48,247 nt of DNA from positions 1-48,247 of the forward strand of contig CACWZP010000023.1 in the NCBI GenBank assembly GCA_902765395.1, given 5' to 3'. Shown here piece by piece: positions 32,701 to 40,904 of this stretch. Position numbers and translations under genes: made by a program. Under the pieces are notes generated by a model, which was not told the origin of the DNA, did not search any database, and worked only from the letters and a program-made list of their open reading frames with translations. This stretch comes from an uncultured Eubacteriales bacterium. Lineage in GTDB: Bacteria; Bacillota; Clostridia; Christensenellales; Aristaeellaceae. Numbering within the stretch: the first letter of the stretch is position 1; each line of letters begins with the position of its first letter.

Positions 32701-33693
32701 CAAGAGCTCGGCGATCTGGATGGCGTTGGTCGCCGCGCCCTTGCGGATCTGGTCGCCGCAGCACCACAGGGAGAGGCCCTTCTCGTCGGTCAGGTCGTCG
32801 CGGATGCGGCCCACGAACACGATGTCCTGGTCGCTGGTGTCCAGCGGCATGGGATAGCTCTTGCTGGCCAGGTCGTCCACCAGGCGGCAGCCGGGGGCCT
32901 TGCTGATGGCCTCGCGGGCCTCCTGCACGCTGATCTTGCGCTCGGTCTTGACGGTCACGCTGATGGAGTGGCTGCGCAGCACGGGCACGCGCACGCAGGT
33001 GCAGGTCACGTTCAGCGCCGGCAGGTGCATGATCTTCCGGCCCTCGTTCTGCATCTTCATCTCCTCGGAGGTGTAGCCGTTGCCGGTGTCGTCGCCGATC
33101 TGTGGGATCACATTGAAGGCGATCTGCCAGGGGAACACGCTGTGCGTCAGCTCCTTGCCCGCAGCGTAGTCGGCCACCTGCTGCTCCAGCTCCTTGAGGC
33201 CGTTTGCGCCCGCGCCGGACACGGCCTGGTAGGTGCTGGCCACCATGGACTGGATGGGGGACACGCGGTTCAGCGCGGCCACGGCGGTGAGGGTGATGAT
33301 GGTGGAGCAGTTGGGGTTGGAGATGATGCCCTTGTGTTTCTTCACGTCCTCCGGGTTGATCTCCGGCACCACCAGCGGCACGTCGTCCACCATGCGGAAC
33401 GCGCTGGAGTTGTCCACGAACACCGCGCCGGCCTTCACGATGGCCGGGGCCAGCTGCTTGGCCAGGGCGTTGCTCGCCGCGCCGAGGACGATGTCCATGC
33501 CCTCAAAGCTGTTCTCCGTGGCTTCCTCCACCACGATCTCCCCGCCCGCGAAGGGCAGCTTCATGCCCGCGCTGCGGGCACTGGCCAGCGCCTTGATCTG
33601 GTTGATGGGGAAGCTGCGCTCCTGGAGCACCTTCAGCATTTCGCGGCCCACGGCGCCCGTGGCGCCCAGCACGGCAATATTGACTTTCTTCAT
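32683..33693 (-). CDS. asd: Aspartate-semialdehyde dehydrogenase
   Basis: Protein of 336 residues that reduces aspartyl phosphate to aspartate semialdehyde with NADPH, the branch point for lysine, diaminopimelate, threonine and methionine. The dinucleotide motif VLGATGAVGREML is at 8-20, the catalytic Cys129 in SNPNCST, and the substrate-binding QAVSGAGANGLKELE region and RVPVLRSHS with the catalytic His are present. The C-terminal VGSAD and stop codon are encoded by a copy of the type B intergenic repeat, so the natural end was probably altered by the repeat. It follows hom by 33 bases on the same strand, forming a hom-asd operon read from the promoter at 34935-34963. The ribosome-binding site is weak (AGGG). 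Confidence 0.96.
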   Translation of the reverse strand: MKKVNIAVLGATGAVGREMLKVLQERSFPINQIKALASARSAGMKLPFAGGEIVVEEATENSFEGMDIVLGAASNALAKQLAPAIVKAGAVFVDNSSAFRMVDDVPLVVPEINPEDVKKHKGIISNPNCSTIITLTAVAALNRVSPIQSMVASTYQAVSGAGANGLKELEQQVADYAAGKELTHSVFPWQIAFNVIPQIGDDTGNGYTSEEMKMQNEGRKIMHLPALNVTCTCVRVPVLRSHSISVTVKTERKISVQEAREAISKAPGCRLVDDLASKSYPMPLDTSDQDIVFVGRIRDDLTDEKGLSLWCCGDQIRKGAATNAIQIAELLVGSAD

Positions 33694-33726
33694 AATGAAT
33701 CCCTGCTTTCAAAGATTTTATATGGT

Positions 33727-34878
33727 TCAGTCCCGAATCCCGGCGAAGAACAGTCTCGGATCCTTATCCCGCAGATCCTTCGCCAGCGCGTGCATCTCGC
33801 TGACGCTCATGGGCTCGGTCAGGTACGCCGCGCTGCCCTCACAATCGCCCAGCTTTTCCACCGGCACGCCGGGATGGGCGCTGGTGCGCAGGTAATAGGC
33901 GTGGCGCGCCTGGCGATTGTCCACGGCGGCATAGCCCTCGGGAATGGGGTTCAGCCGCGCGGTCACGCCGTCCATGATGTCCCGCAGGCCCAGCTCCACG
34001 GCGAAGGCGGTGGGGTCCTTGCCTGCGCCCTGGCCCTGGAAGGTGTGCAGCCCGCAGTATTCGCCGACGACGGAGATGGTGTTGTTGTTCATGTGCACGG
34101 CGGCCTCCATGGCGTCCGCGGGCACCAGCGTGGGCTCCACATAGGCGCGGATGCTGCCGTCCGGGTTCTTCGCTGCGTTCACCAGCAGCCGGCACACCCG
34201 GTTCATCTGCTTGAAATGTATGATGTCCCCGGCCGCGATGTGCCGGATGCCCTCGGTGTCCACGTCCTCGGGCTTCACATACTTCTGGAAGGCCACGGCG
34301 GAGGCGATGCAAAGCTTGCACTCGGCGTCGATGCCGTCCACGTCCGCCGCCGGATTGCGCTCGGCATAGCCCAGCTTCTGGGCCTCGGCCAGCACGTCGT
34401 CAAAGCCCCGGCCCTCCCGCTGCATCACGTCCAGGATCAGGTTCGTGGTGCCGTTGACGATACCGGACAGGCTCTGCAGGTCGTCCGCGCCGCGGTAGCG
34501 CATCAGGTTGTACAAAAACGGGATGCTGCCGCCCACGCTGGCGTCGTAGCGGTACTGCACGCCGTTCTCCTTCGCCAGCGTCAGAAGCTCTTCCATGTGA
34601 TGGGAGATCATCAGCTTGTTGGCAGAGACCACGTTCTTCCCGGCCTTCAGCGCCTGCACGGTGAAGGTGTGGGCCGGCTCAAGGCCGCCGATCAGCTCCA
34701 CCACGGTGTCGATATCCGGATCGTTCAGGATCTCATTGTAGTCGCTGGTCTCCAGGTGCTCCAGCCCGGGATGGCGCAGCAGCTCCAGTATGCGGACGAC
34801 TTCGATGTCGTCCCGGCGCTTCAAATGCTCATAGATGCCGGAGCCGATGGTGCCCAGGCCCAGCAGTCCGATCTTCAC
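33727..34878 (-). CDS. hom: Homoserine dehydrogenase with shortened C-terminus
   Basis: Protein of 383 residues reducing aspartate semialdehyde to homoserine. The nucleotide motif GLLGLGTIGSGIYEHL is at the N-terminus, followed by VVSANKLM with the catalytic-region Lys, GGSIPFLYNL, SGIVNGTTNLIL and the catalytic-domain GYAERNPAADVDGIDA. Family members with a regulatory ACT domain are about 430 residues. Here only an ACT-like start is seen (HAYYLRTSAHPGVPVEKLG) and the protein ends about 45 residues later, so threonine feedback may be reduced or absent. A GTG at 34878 is taken as start because AAGGAG lies 9 bases upstream; the ATG at 34917 has no such site. First gene of the hom-asd operon, divergent from thrC. 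Confidence 0.93.
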   Translation of the reverse strand: MKIGLLGLGTIGSGIYEHLKRRDDIEVVRILELLRHPGLEHLETSDYNEILNDPDIDTVVELIGGLEPAHTFTVQALKAGKNVVSANKLMISHHMEELLTLAKENGVQYRYDASVGGSIPFLYNLMRYRGADDLQSLSGIVNGTTNLILDVMQREGRGFDDVLAEAQKLGYAERNPAADVDGIDAECKLCIASAVAFQKYVKPEDVDTEGIRHIAAGDIIHFKQMNRVCRLLVNAAKNPDGSIRAYVEPTLVPADAMEAAVHMNNNTISVVGEYCGLHTFQGQGAGKDPTAFAVELGLRDIMDGVTARLNPIPEGYAAVDNRQARHAYYLRTSAHPGVPVEKLGDCEGSAAYLTEPMSVSEMHALAKDLRDKDPRLFFAGIRD

Positions 34879-34934
34879 GGTCAACAACTCCTTTGTGTCT
34901 TTCGTGGAAAAACACATGTTTTTAAGATAAAGAC

Positions 34935-34963
34935 ACTATACCACAACGCGGCTCGTTTGTCAA
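34935..34963 (-). promoter_or_regulatory. Promoter of the hom-asd operon
   Basis: Minus strand TTGACA (34963-34958), 17-base spacer, TATAGT (34940-34935). The leader is about 50 bases, too short for a known lysine, SAM or T-box riboswitch. Confidence 0.8.
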
Positions 34964-35030
34964 AGGAAAGGGGCAATAGTTTTCAGCCATTTAACGAAGC
35001 GTAAAATCCGGGACAAATTGCGCCGCCCTA

Positions 35031-35059
35031 TTGCAATTTTCCGGGAAAACCGCTATGAT
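35031..35059 (+). promoter_or_regulatory. Promoter of thrC
   Basis: TTGCAA (35031-35036), 17-base spacer, TATGAT (35054-35059), about 40 bases before the ATG. Confidence 0.65.
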
Positions 35060-35099
35060 AATAACGGATTTCAAGTTTCATGACAAGGGGGATGCACCC

Positions 35100-36578
35100 A
35101 TGGTATTCTACAGCACGCGCTCCAAGGCCCACACCGCCGACTCCACCGAGGCCGTATTGAAGGGCATCGCGCCGGACGGCGGCCTGTATACGCCCGTGGA
35201 CTTCGACCAGATGCAGGTGGACGTGGGGAAGCTGCTCGGCATGAGCGCCGTGGAGATCTCTTCCGAGGTCATCGGCAGGATCCTGAACGACTTTACGCCG
35301 GAGGAGATGCGCGCGCTGATCGAGGCGGCCTACGACGGAAAGTTCGAGACCGGGGATCTGACGCCCCTTGAGAAGGTGGGGGACGACTTCGTGCTGGAGC
35401 TGTTCCGCGGCCCTACCTCGGCCTTCAAGGACGTGGCGCTGTCCGTGCTGCCCCGACTGATCACCGCGGCCCGGGACAAGCTGGGCGTGAAGGAGGAGAT
35501 CGTGATCCTCACCGCCACCAGCGGCGACACCGGCAAGGCAGCCCTGGAGGGCTTCCACGACGTGCCCGGCACGCGCATCATCGTGTTCTATCCCGATGGC
35601 GGCGTCAGCGACGTGCAGAAGGCCCAGATGGTCACCCAGGCGGGCGGCAACGTGGGCGTGTGCGCCGTGAAGGGCAACTTCGACGACGCCCAGACCGGCG
35701 TGAAGAACATCTTTGCCGACGACCAGGCCAACGGCTGGGCCGCCGAAAAGGGCGCGCGCCTGTCCAGCGCCAACTCCATCAACATCGGCCGCCTCGCGCC
35801 GCAGGTGGCCTACTACTTCAAGGCCTATTGCGACCTGGTGCTGCGCGGCGAGATCCGCCTGGGCGATCCGGTGAACTTCGTGGTGCCCACGGGCAACTTC
35901 GGCGACATCCTGGCCGGCGAATTCGCCCGCCGCATGGGCCTGCCCGTGGCGAAGCTGGTGTGCGCCTCCAACAAAAACAACGTGCTCACCGACTTCATCA
36001 ACACCGGCGTCTACGACCGTCGCCGCGAATTCTACAAGACCGCCTCGCCCTCCATGGACATCCTGGTGTCCAGCAACCTGGAGCGCTACCTGTTCCTGGC
36101 CTCCGGCGGGGACTTCGACCTGGTCTCCGGCCTGATGGCAGACCTGCGCGAGAAGGGCATCTATACCGCGCCGGATAAGCTGATGGAGACCATGCGCGAG
36201 CACTTCAGCGCCGGCTGCGCGGACGATGAAAAGGCCCTGGACGCCATCGGCCGCGTCTGGCGGGATTATGAATACCTGATGGACACCCACACCGCCGTGG
36301 GCTGGGCCGTGATGGAGGAATTCAAGGCCAGCGAGGACAACGGCTGGGTGAACGTGATGCTGTCTACGGCCTCGCCCTACAAGTTCAGCCGTGATGTGCT
36401 CTCCGCCATCTCCGACGCCCAGCCGGACAGCGGCTTCGGCGCCATGGATATGCTGAACGCAACCACCGGCGTGCCCGTGCCCGCCGCCCTGGCCGCGCTG
36501 CGCAGCAGGGAAGCCCGCTTCAACGACTGCGTGGAGAAGGGCGAGATGCTGGAGTACGTCAAGGAGCACTTGAGATAA
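35100..36578 (+). CDS. thrC: Threonine synthase
   Basis: PLP enzyme of 492 residues converting O-phosphohomoserine to threonine. The N-terminal threonine-synthase extension (YSTRSKAHTADSTEAVLKGIAPDGGLYTP) and length match the longer, fungal/E. coli-like class. The PLP lysine is in FRGPTSAFKDVAL, followed by TATSGDTGKAALEGF, the phosphate-binding loop, and NSINIGRLAPQVAYYF. PTGNFGDILAGEFARRMG is the second PLP-contact motif. The ATG at 35100 follows GGGG at suitable spacing. It is divergent from hom-asd; thrB, needed between them, is not in the window. The end is followed by a repeat and a long hairpin that doubles as terminator and as ribosome-binding-site cover for the next gene. Confidence 0.96.
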   Translation: MVFYSTRSKAHTADSTEAVLKGIAPDGGLYTPVDFDQMQVDVGKLLGMSAVEISSEVIGRILNDFTPEEMRALIEAAYDGKFETGDLTPLEKVGDDFVLELFRGPTSAFKDVALSVLPRLITAARDKLGVKEEIVILTATSGDTGKAALEGFHDVPGTRIIVFYPDGGVSDVQKAQMVTQAGGNVGVCAVKGNFDDAQTGVKNIFADDQANGWAAEKGARLSSANSINIGRLAPQVAYYFKAYCDLVLRGEIRLGDPVNFVVPTGNFGDILAGEFARRMGLPVAKLVCASNKNNVLTDFINTGVYDRRREFYKTASPSMDILVSSNLERYLFLASGGDFDLVSGLMADLREKGIYTAPDKLMETMREHFSAGCADDEKALDAIGRVWRDYEYLMDTHTAVGWAVMEEFKASEDNGWVNVMLSTASPYKFSRDVLSAISDAQPDSGFGAMDMLNATTGVPVPAALAALRSREARFNDCVEKGEMLEYVKEHLR

Positions 36579-36651
36579 TGAGGAATCAGGAATGAGGAAT
36601 GAATGGTGACAGGGCTGCGGCTCTTTCGTTGCTCATTCCCAATTGATTTGA
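36579..36651. repeat. Possible short interspersed element (GAGGAAT type)
   Basis: GAGGAATCAGGAATGAGGAATG near the left end (shown by its unit GAGGAAT) and the inverse CTCATTCCC at about 36630-36640. It resembles the heptad-repeat elements seen elsewhere in intergenic DNA here, but the inverted match is short. Confidence 0.35.
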
Positions 36652-36671
36652 GCTGTGCTCGAAATACGGAT

Positions 36672-36727
36672 AAAACCCCTCCAAGTCTGCATATCATCCA
36701 TTGATCGATGCGGACAGGAGGGGTTTT
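36672..36727 (+). terminator. Long hairpin with T-run whose 3' arm is the ribosome-binding site of the next gene
   Basis: AAAACCCCTCC (36672-36682) pairs with GGAGGGGTTTT (36717-36727); TCTGCAT and ATGCGGA extend the stem inward. TTTTT follows the GGAGGGG and the ATG is at 36729, so the same bases serve as terminator arm and as Shine-Dalgarno sequence. Confidence 0.7.
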
Positions 36728-36728
36728 T

Positions 36729-38228
36729 ATGGCGCTGGAGACAGACCGGCAGACCTTGGAGCTTGAGAACCTGATCGGGGCGCGGGACGCGCAGGTGTTG
36801 GTGCGGGCGGAGGCACTGGTTCCCGGCGCGGGCCGGGATGCCATCGAGCCGCTGCTGGCGGATGCCAGCCTGTACATCTCCCAGGCGGACCTGCAATCGG
36901 ACCGGGTGGTGCTGGAGGGGACCGTCAGCTGCCAGGCCGCCTACCGGCAGGGCGAGGAGAGCACCCTGAAGGCGCTCACGGCCCAGACCACGCTGAACCA
37001 CGTGCTGGAGATCCCCGGCGCCCAGCCGGGCATGCTCTGCCGGGTGCGGGGCCAGGCGGTGCACGTGGACGCGAAGTACGAAAACGGCCACATGATCTTC
37101 CAGATCACCTGCAACCTGTCGGCCCAGGCGCTTCGCCTGACGCCGGAGCAGGTCATCACGAACATCACCGGCGCGGAGGGCCTGCAGACCACGTACCGGG
37201 ACATTACATCGGTGAAGCTGGCGGCGGAGGCTACGGAGCTGGCGCTGGTGAAGGACGCAGTGGCGCTGCCCGCCGCGCTGGACGCGAGGACTTCGCTGAT
37301 GGACTGGGCGGCCATCGAAATCGAATCCACGGAGCCGGACCTGGGCGGCGTGAAGGTGAAGGGACGGCTGCTGGTGGAGACGCTGGTGTCCAGCGGCGTG
37401 GCCGGTCGGCCCGCGGTGGTGATCCGCTATCCCATGGCCTGGGAGCAGCTGGTGGAGCTGCCGGAGTGGCTGACGGGCGACGTGTTCAGTGAGTGTGACC
37501 TGCGCGCCATCCGAAGCCAGGTGGAGCCGGCGGGGGAGGACGGCGACATGCGCCTTTCCTGCGAGGCGGAGCTGCGCGTGAAGGTGCTGGCCAACGTCAC
37601 CGACCGCGCGAGCGCCCTCACCGACGTCTACGCCACCCAGGGCGCGTCGCTGGACGTGGACCATGAGACCCTGCGGCTGTGCGCCCAGGCCAGCCAGCTG
37701 CGCGTCAGCGACGTGGTGCGCGGCACGGTGCTGCTGGGCGAAGGCGCGCCGGCGGTGGGCACGGTGATCGCCGTGAAGGCCACGCCGTCCATCGGCGAGT
37801 GGCGCAACGAAAACGGCCAGGGACGCATCGACGGCGTGATCGAGGCCCAGGTGCTCTACATCCCCGGCGGTTCGGACGTGCCCGCCTCCACGGAGGCCGA
37901 GCTGCCCTTCTCCGTCACCGTGCCCCAGGCGCTGAACGATCGGTCGGTCGCGGACATCCAGGTGCTCTCCGCCGAGGCCAACGCGCTGATGGGCGACCGG
38001 TTGGAGATGAAGCTGAACCTGTCCATCGCCTGCCAGACCCGCCGCCGCGAGGCCGTGCGCGTGGTGGAGGAGGTGGAGGAGGGCGACGACATCCCGCGCC
38101 GCCCTGGCATCGTCATCCGCTGGCCCGACGCGGACGAAACCGCCTGGGACATCGGCAAGCGCTATGCTGTGCCCGTGGACAGCGTCGGAGAGATCGAGGC
38201 GGGCAAGCCGGTGGTGGTGAAAGCATAA
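36729..38228 (+). CDS. SPOCS (DUF3794) and LysM domain protein, SipL-like
   Basis: Protein of 499 residues. Repeated beta-rich SPOCS/DUF3794 regions fill about residues 30-430; the patterns VVLEGTVSCQAAYRQGEE and VKVKGRLLVETLVSS, and later IDGVIEAQVLYIPGG, are the recurrent cores. A LysM domain ends the protein (about 450-495, IRWPDADETAWDIGKRYAVPVDSV). This plan matches SipL of clostridia, which binds SpoIVA and helps lay down the spore coat around the forespore, so the gene is evidence that the organism sporulates. No signal peptide, as expected. Its ribosome-binding site lies in a terminator-like hairpin, so translation or read-through is probably controlled. A sporulation promoter could not be identified with confidence. 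Confidence 0.9.
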   Translation: MALETDRQTLELENLIGARDAQVLVRAEALVPGAGRDAIEPLLADASLYISQADLQSDRVVLEGTVSCQAAYRQGEESTLKALTAQTTLNHVLEIPGAQPGMLCRVRGQAVHVDAKYENGHMIFQITCNLSAQALRLTPEQVITNITGAEGLQTTYRDITSVKLAAEATELALVKDAVALPAALDARTSLMDWAAIEIESTEPDLGGVKVKGRLLVETLVSSGVAGRPAVVIRYPMAWEQLVELPEWLTGDVFSECDLRAIRSQVEPAGEDGDMRLSCEAELRVKVLANVTDRASALTDVYATQGASLDVDHETLRLCAQASQLRVSDVVRGTVLLGEGAPAVGTVIAVKATPSIGEWRNENGQGRIDGVIEAQVLYIPGGSDVPASTEAELPFSVTVPQALNDRSVADIQVLSAEANALMGDRLEMKLNLSIACQTRRREAVRVVEEVEEGDDIPRRPGIVIRWPDADETAWDIGKRYAVPVDSVGEIEAGKPVVVKA

Positions 38229-38257
38229 GAAAAAGGGCGGCTGATGCCGCCTTTTTC
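38229..38257 (+). terminator. Terminator after the SPOCS gene
   Basis: AAAAAGGGCGGC, loop TGAT, GCCGCCTTTTTC starting one base after the stop codon. Confidence 0.88.
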
Positions 38258-38277
38258 ATGGGGAGACTGTTATGTTT

Positions 38278-38310
38278 CTTCCCGAAACACCGCTTCAGCA
38301 GATCCCGGAA
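38278..38310 (-). pseudogene. Short remnant resembling a rubrerythrin C-terminus
   Basis: Read on the minus strand, 38310-38278 gives FRDLLKRCFGK, 8 of 11 residues identical to the end of the rubrerythrin gene 270 bases away ([11 protein letters not shown]). It is in the same frame as, and just after the stop of, the small membrane protein. It may be the relic of a duplicated ferritin-like gene; at this length chance is not excluded. Confidence 0.3.
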
Positions 38311-38328
38311 GGTACATCTGTGGGAATG

Positions 38329-38538
38329 CTACTTCGCGGCCTTCTTCGCCTGCATATAACCCAAAACGCCGCAGACGACGCAGATAATCACATCGATGAC
38401 CAGATCCGCGCGACTGCCGATCTCTTGCATAAAGCTGGTCTTCTTGATCAGGCTCAACACGAAATTGAACAACGCGACACCAGCAGCGCCAAAGATAAAG
38501 GTCAGGATACCGTTCAGAATTGGGTTTTTGGACAGCAT
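38329..38538 (-). CDS. Small two-helix membrane protein, unknown function
   Basis: Protein of 69 residues with hydrophobic segments at about 9-29 (ILTFIFGAAGVALFNFVLSLI) and 46-63 (LVIDVIICVVCGVLGYM), with Lys-rich ends. The ATG at 38538 is preceded by GGAGGAGAATTCAA, a strong start signal, which is the main support for a real gene. It lies 42 bases after the rubrerythrin gene on the same strand and may be read with it. I do not recognise a family. Confidence 0.75.
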   Translation of the reverse strand: MLSKNPILNGILTFIFGAAGVALFNFVLSLIKKTSFMQEIGSRADLVIDVIICVVCGVLGYMQAKKAAK

Positions 38539-38580
38539 TTGAATTCTCCTCCAAAATCTTGATCGTGTGACAGGATGTGC

Positions 38581-39126
38581 TTACTTCCCGAAGTACCTCT
38601 TCAGCAGCCCCGCAAAGGCCTTGCCGTGACGGGCTTCGTCGCGGGCCATCTCGTGCACGGTGTCGTGGATGGCGTCCAGGTTCAGGGCCTTGGCGCGCTT
38701 GGCCAGGTCGGTCTTGCCGGCGGTAGCGCCGTTCTCGGCCTCCACGCGCATCTTCAGGTTCTTCTCGGTACTGTCGGTCAGCACCTCGCCCAGCAGCTCG
38801 GCGAACTTCGCGGCGTGCTCGGCCTCTTCAAAGGCGGCGGTCTTCCAGTACTCGCCAATCTCAGGATAGCCCTCGCGATAGGCCACGCGGCTCATGGCCA
38901 GGTACATGCCCACCTCGCTGCACTCGCCGGTGAAGTTGGCGCGCAGGTCCTCGATGATGTCAGCCGGAGCGCCCTGCGCCACGCCGACCACGTGCTCGGC
39001 GGCCCAGGTCATTTCCTCAGACTGCTCGATGAACTTGCTGGCGGGAGCCTTGCAGACGGGGCAGAACTCGGGAGCGGCGTCGCCTTCATGTACATAACCG
39101 CAGACGGAACAGACAAACTTCTTCAT
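38581..39126 (-). CDS. Rubrerythrin with N-terminal rubredoxin domain (reverse type)
   Basis: Protein of 181 residues. A rubredoxin-like domain at the N-terminus (residues 1-37, [11 protein letters not shown] and FCPVCKAP) is followed by a ferritin-like di-iron domain. The latter has Glu-rich helices ([44 protein letters not shown]) carrying EVxxY- and ExxH-type iron ligands. The rubredoxin-first order is that of reverse rubrerythrins of clostridia, cytoplasmic NADH-linked peroxidases that protect anaerobes from oxygen and peroxide and are often under PerR. AAGGAGGATTTTTCC precedes the ATG at 39126; the in-frame extension to 39144 is not needed. A promoter fits upstream, with its -35 in the recO terminator. 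Confidence 0.95.
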   Translation of the reverse strand: MKKFVCSVCGYVHEGDAAPEFCPVCKAPASKFIEQSEEMTWAAEHVVGVAQGAPADIIEDLRANFTGECSEVGMYLAMSRVAYREGYPEIGEYWKTAAFEEAEHAAKFAELLGEVLTDSTEKNLKMRVEAENGATAGKTDLAKRAKALNLDAIHDTVHEMARDEARHGKAFAGLLKRYFGK

Positions 39127-39178
39127 GGAAAAATCCTCCTTCAAATGATCGGTATGATTGGTTCATCACACTAATACC

Positions 39179-39207
39179 ATTATACAACAAAATTTGGGGT
39201 TTGTGAA
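39179..39207 (-). promoter_or_regulatory. Promoter of the rubrerythrin gene
   Basis: Minus strand TTCACA (39207-39202), 17-base spacer, TATAAT (39184-39179). The -35 box and most of the spacer lie inside the recO terminator hairpin. Confidence 0.65.
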
Positions 39208-39218
39208 CCCCAAATTTT
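39189..39218 (-). terminator. Terminator of the recO operon
   Basis: AAAATTTGGGGTT and its complement AACCCCAAATTTT around a 4-base loop, overlapping the last bases of recO; TTGTTGTATAAT follows on the minus strand. Confidence 0.8.
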
Positions 39219-39984
39219 ACTGTGGTTTAACGTCGCTAACGGATTCGACCAACGGTGGAGCGAATTTCTCCATGTGCATGCGCAGGTTCACGTGGCTGCG
39301 CATCAGCCGCGCGGCCTCGGGCCACTCCGGCCGGTCGTGGAGCAGCTGGAACTTGTCGAACTGGGTGCGGGGCGTCTTCATCAGGATGCGCCGCGCGCCG
39401 TTGGAGACGGGCGGGACGGCCTGCCAGGACTGGTAGGGCCTGCCCGCGCAGCTTTCGCACACCACGCCGCCCAGGTCCGCGTCGAACCAGGCGTCCCCGT
39501 CCACTGCCCTTCCGCAGCGCACGCAGGCCTCCATCCGAGGAGACAGGCCCATCAGCCGCATAAAGTGGCACTCGAAGGCGAAGGTCACAAGCTCCGGCGG
39601 CAGCTCGCCGTAATTCAAATGCGCCAGCGCCCGCAGCGTGATGATGAAAAGGTCCGGCGCGGGGGTGTCCGGCAGGATGGCGGTATCCAGCAGCTTCAGC
39701 CAGTACACGCCATGGCGCAGCCGGTCGTAGTCCGACCTCAGTTCATAGTAGCTCTCGGAGATCTGACACTGCTCCAGCGAGTTGCGCTCCTTGTGGCTGA
39801 ACAGCTGGAACTCGCCGCTGGTGAAGGGCTCCACGGCGTTCACCAGAGGGGATTTCGGCCTGCGGCATCCCCGTGCGATGGCCTCCACGCGGCCCAGCTC
39901 CGGGGAAAACAGCGTGATCATGCGGTCATAGTCGCTGTAATCGGCCCGGCGGATCACGATGGCGGGAGTGGTGAAGGAGGCCAT
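39217..39984 (-). CDS. recO: DNA repair protein RecO
   Basis: Protein of 255 residues. An N-terminal OB fold (PAIVIRRADYSDYDRMITLFSPELGRVEAIARG, seen as its core VIRRADYSDYDRMITLF) is followed by a helical domain with a four-cysteine zinc site: Cys154 and Cys157 in ACVRCG, Cys176 and Cys179 in CESC. RecO loads RecA on single-stranded DNA with RecF and RecR and anneals complementary strands. It starts 3 bases after the era stop and is the last gene of the seven-gene operon. era-recO adjacency is the standard Firmicute order. No defects. Confidence 0.95.
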   Translation of the reverse strand: MASFTTPAIVIRRADYSDYDRMITLFSPELGRVEAIARGCRRPKSPLVNAVEPFTSGEFQLFSHKERNSLEQCQISESYYELRSDYDRLRHGVYWLKLLDTAILPDTPAPDLFIITLRALAHLNYGELPPELVTFAFECHFMRLMGLSPRMEACVRCGRAVDGDAWFDADLGGVVCESCAGRPYQSWQAVPPVSNGARRILMKTPRTQFDKFQLLHDRPEWPEAARLMRSHVNLRMHMEKFAPPLVESVSDVKPQ

Positions 39985-39987
39985 GGG

Positions 39988-40878
39988 CTATTCCTCGTAG
40001 CCCAGCGTGCGCAGGTCACCGGCGCGGTTGCGCCAGTCCTCGCGCACCTTCACCCACAGCTTCAGCATCACCTTCGTGCCCAGCAAGCGCTCGATGTCCG
40101 AGCGGGCCTCGCTGCCGATCTTTTGCAGCATCGCGCCCTGCTTGCCGATGATGATGGACTTGTGGCTGGCCCGCTCGCAGTACACGTTGGCGTGGATCTC
40201 CGTCAGGTGTTCGGACAGCTTCTGGATCTGCAGCATTTCCACGCCGATGCCGTGGGGCACCTCGTCCCGCAGGTTTCGCAGCGCCTTTTCCCGAATGATC
40301 TCCGCGCACATCACCCGCTCGGGCTGGTCGGTGATCATGTCGTCGGGGAAGTACTTGGGTCCCTCCGGCATGGCCTCGATCAGAAGCTTCTTCAGCAGCT
40401 CCACGTTCTCGCCCGTGCGGGCGGAGGTGGACACGATCTGGTCGTAGCCAATGTCGTGCAGCTGGGCCAGCTGGGGGAACAGCTTTTCCTCCGGAACGAT
40501 GTCGATCTTGTTCACCGCCAGGAACTTCGGGCAGCGCATCTTCGCCAGGTCCTGCAGGATGGCCATGTCGCCCGCGCCGATGTGCTGGCCGTCCACCACG
40601 CAGAGCACCGCGTCCACGCCCTCCTTGGCGTCCTCGGCGCTTTTGACCATGAATTCGCCCAGCTTCGTGCGGGGCTTGTGCAGGCCGGGGGTGTCCACGA
40701 ACACGATCTGCCAGTCGTCGCCCGTCGCCACGCCCAGCAGCTTGTTGCGCGTGGTCTGGGGATGGTTGGAGATGATGGCGACCTTCTCGCCAACAAAGCG
40801 GTTCATCAGGCTGGATTTGCCCACGTTCGGCCGGCCCAGGATGGCCACGAAGCCGGAACGAAACTTTTTATCGGACAT
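39988..40878 (-). CDS. era: GTPase Era
   Basis: Protein of 296 residues. The GTPase domain (about 7-175) has G1 GRPNVGKS at 15-22, the T-containing switch, G3 DTPG, G4 NKID and G5 SA. The C-terminal KH RNA-binding domain includes IIGKQGAMLQKIGSEARSDIERLLG. Era binds the 3' end of 16S rRNA during 30S assembly. The ATG at 40878 follows GGAGG by 6 bases. There is a gap of about 140 bases to the upstream ybeY-cdd gene, occupied by a repeat element, so era-recO may be partly uncoupled from the rest of the operon. YbeY, also an rRNA-processing factor, is encoded just upstream. Confidence 0.97.
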   Translation of the reverse strand: MSDKKFRSGFVAILGRPNVGKSSLMNRFVGEKVAIISNHPQTTRNKLLGVATGDDWQIVFVDTPGLHKPRTKLGEFMVKSAEDAKEGVDAVLCVVDGQHIGAGDMAILQDLAKMRCPKFLAVNKIDIVPEEKLFPQLAQLHDIGYDQIVSTSARTGENVELLKKLLIEAMPEGPKYFPDDMITDQPERVMCAEIIREKALRNLRDEVPHGIGVEMLQIQKLSEHLTEIHANVYCERASHKSIIIGKQGAMLQKIGSEARSDIERLLGTKVMLKLWVKVREDWRNRAGDLRTLGYEE

Positions 40879-40904
40879 GTTTTTCCTCCGTATCAATCAG
40901 AATT

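Noticed and set aside
34879-35030. Lysine riboswitch or T-box in front of hom-asd
   Set aside because: The predicted leader is about 50 bases and has neither a T-box sequence nor a terminator/antiterminator pair.
38272-38562. Plus-strand open frame of 96 codons
   Set aside because: It runs opposite the small membrane protein, which has the better ribosome-binding site and a membrane-protein composition.
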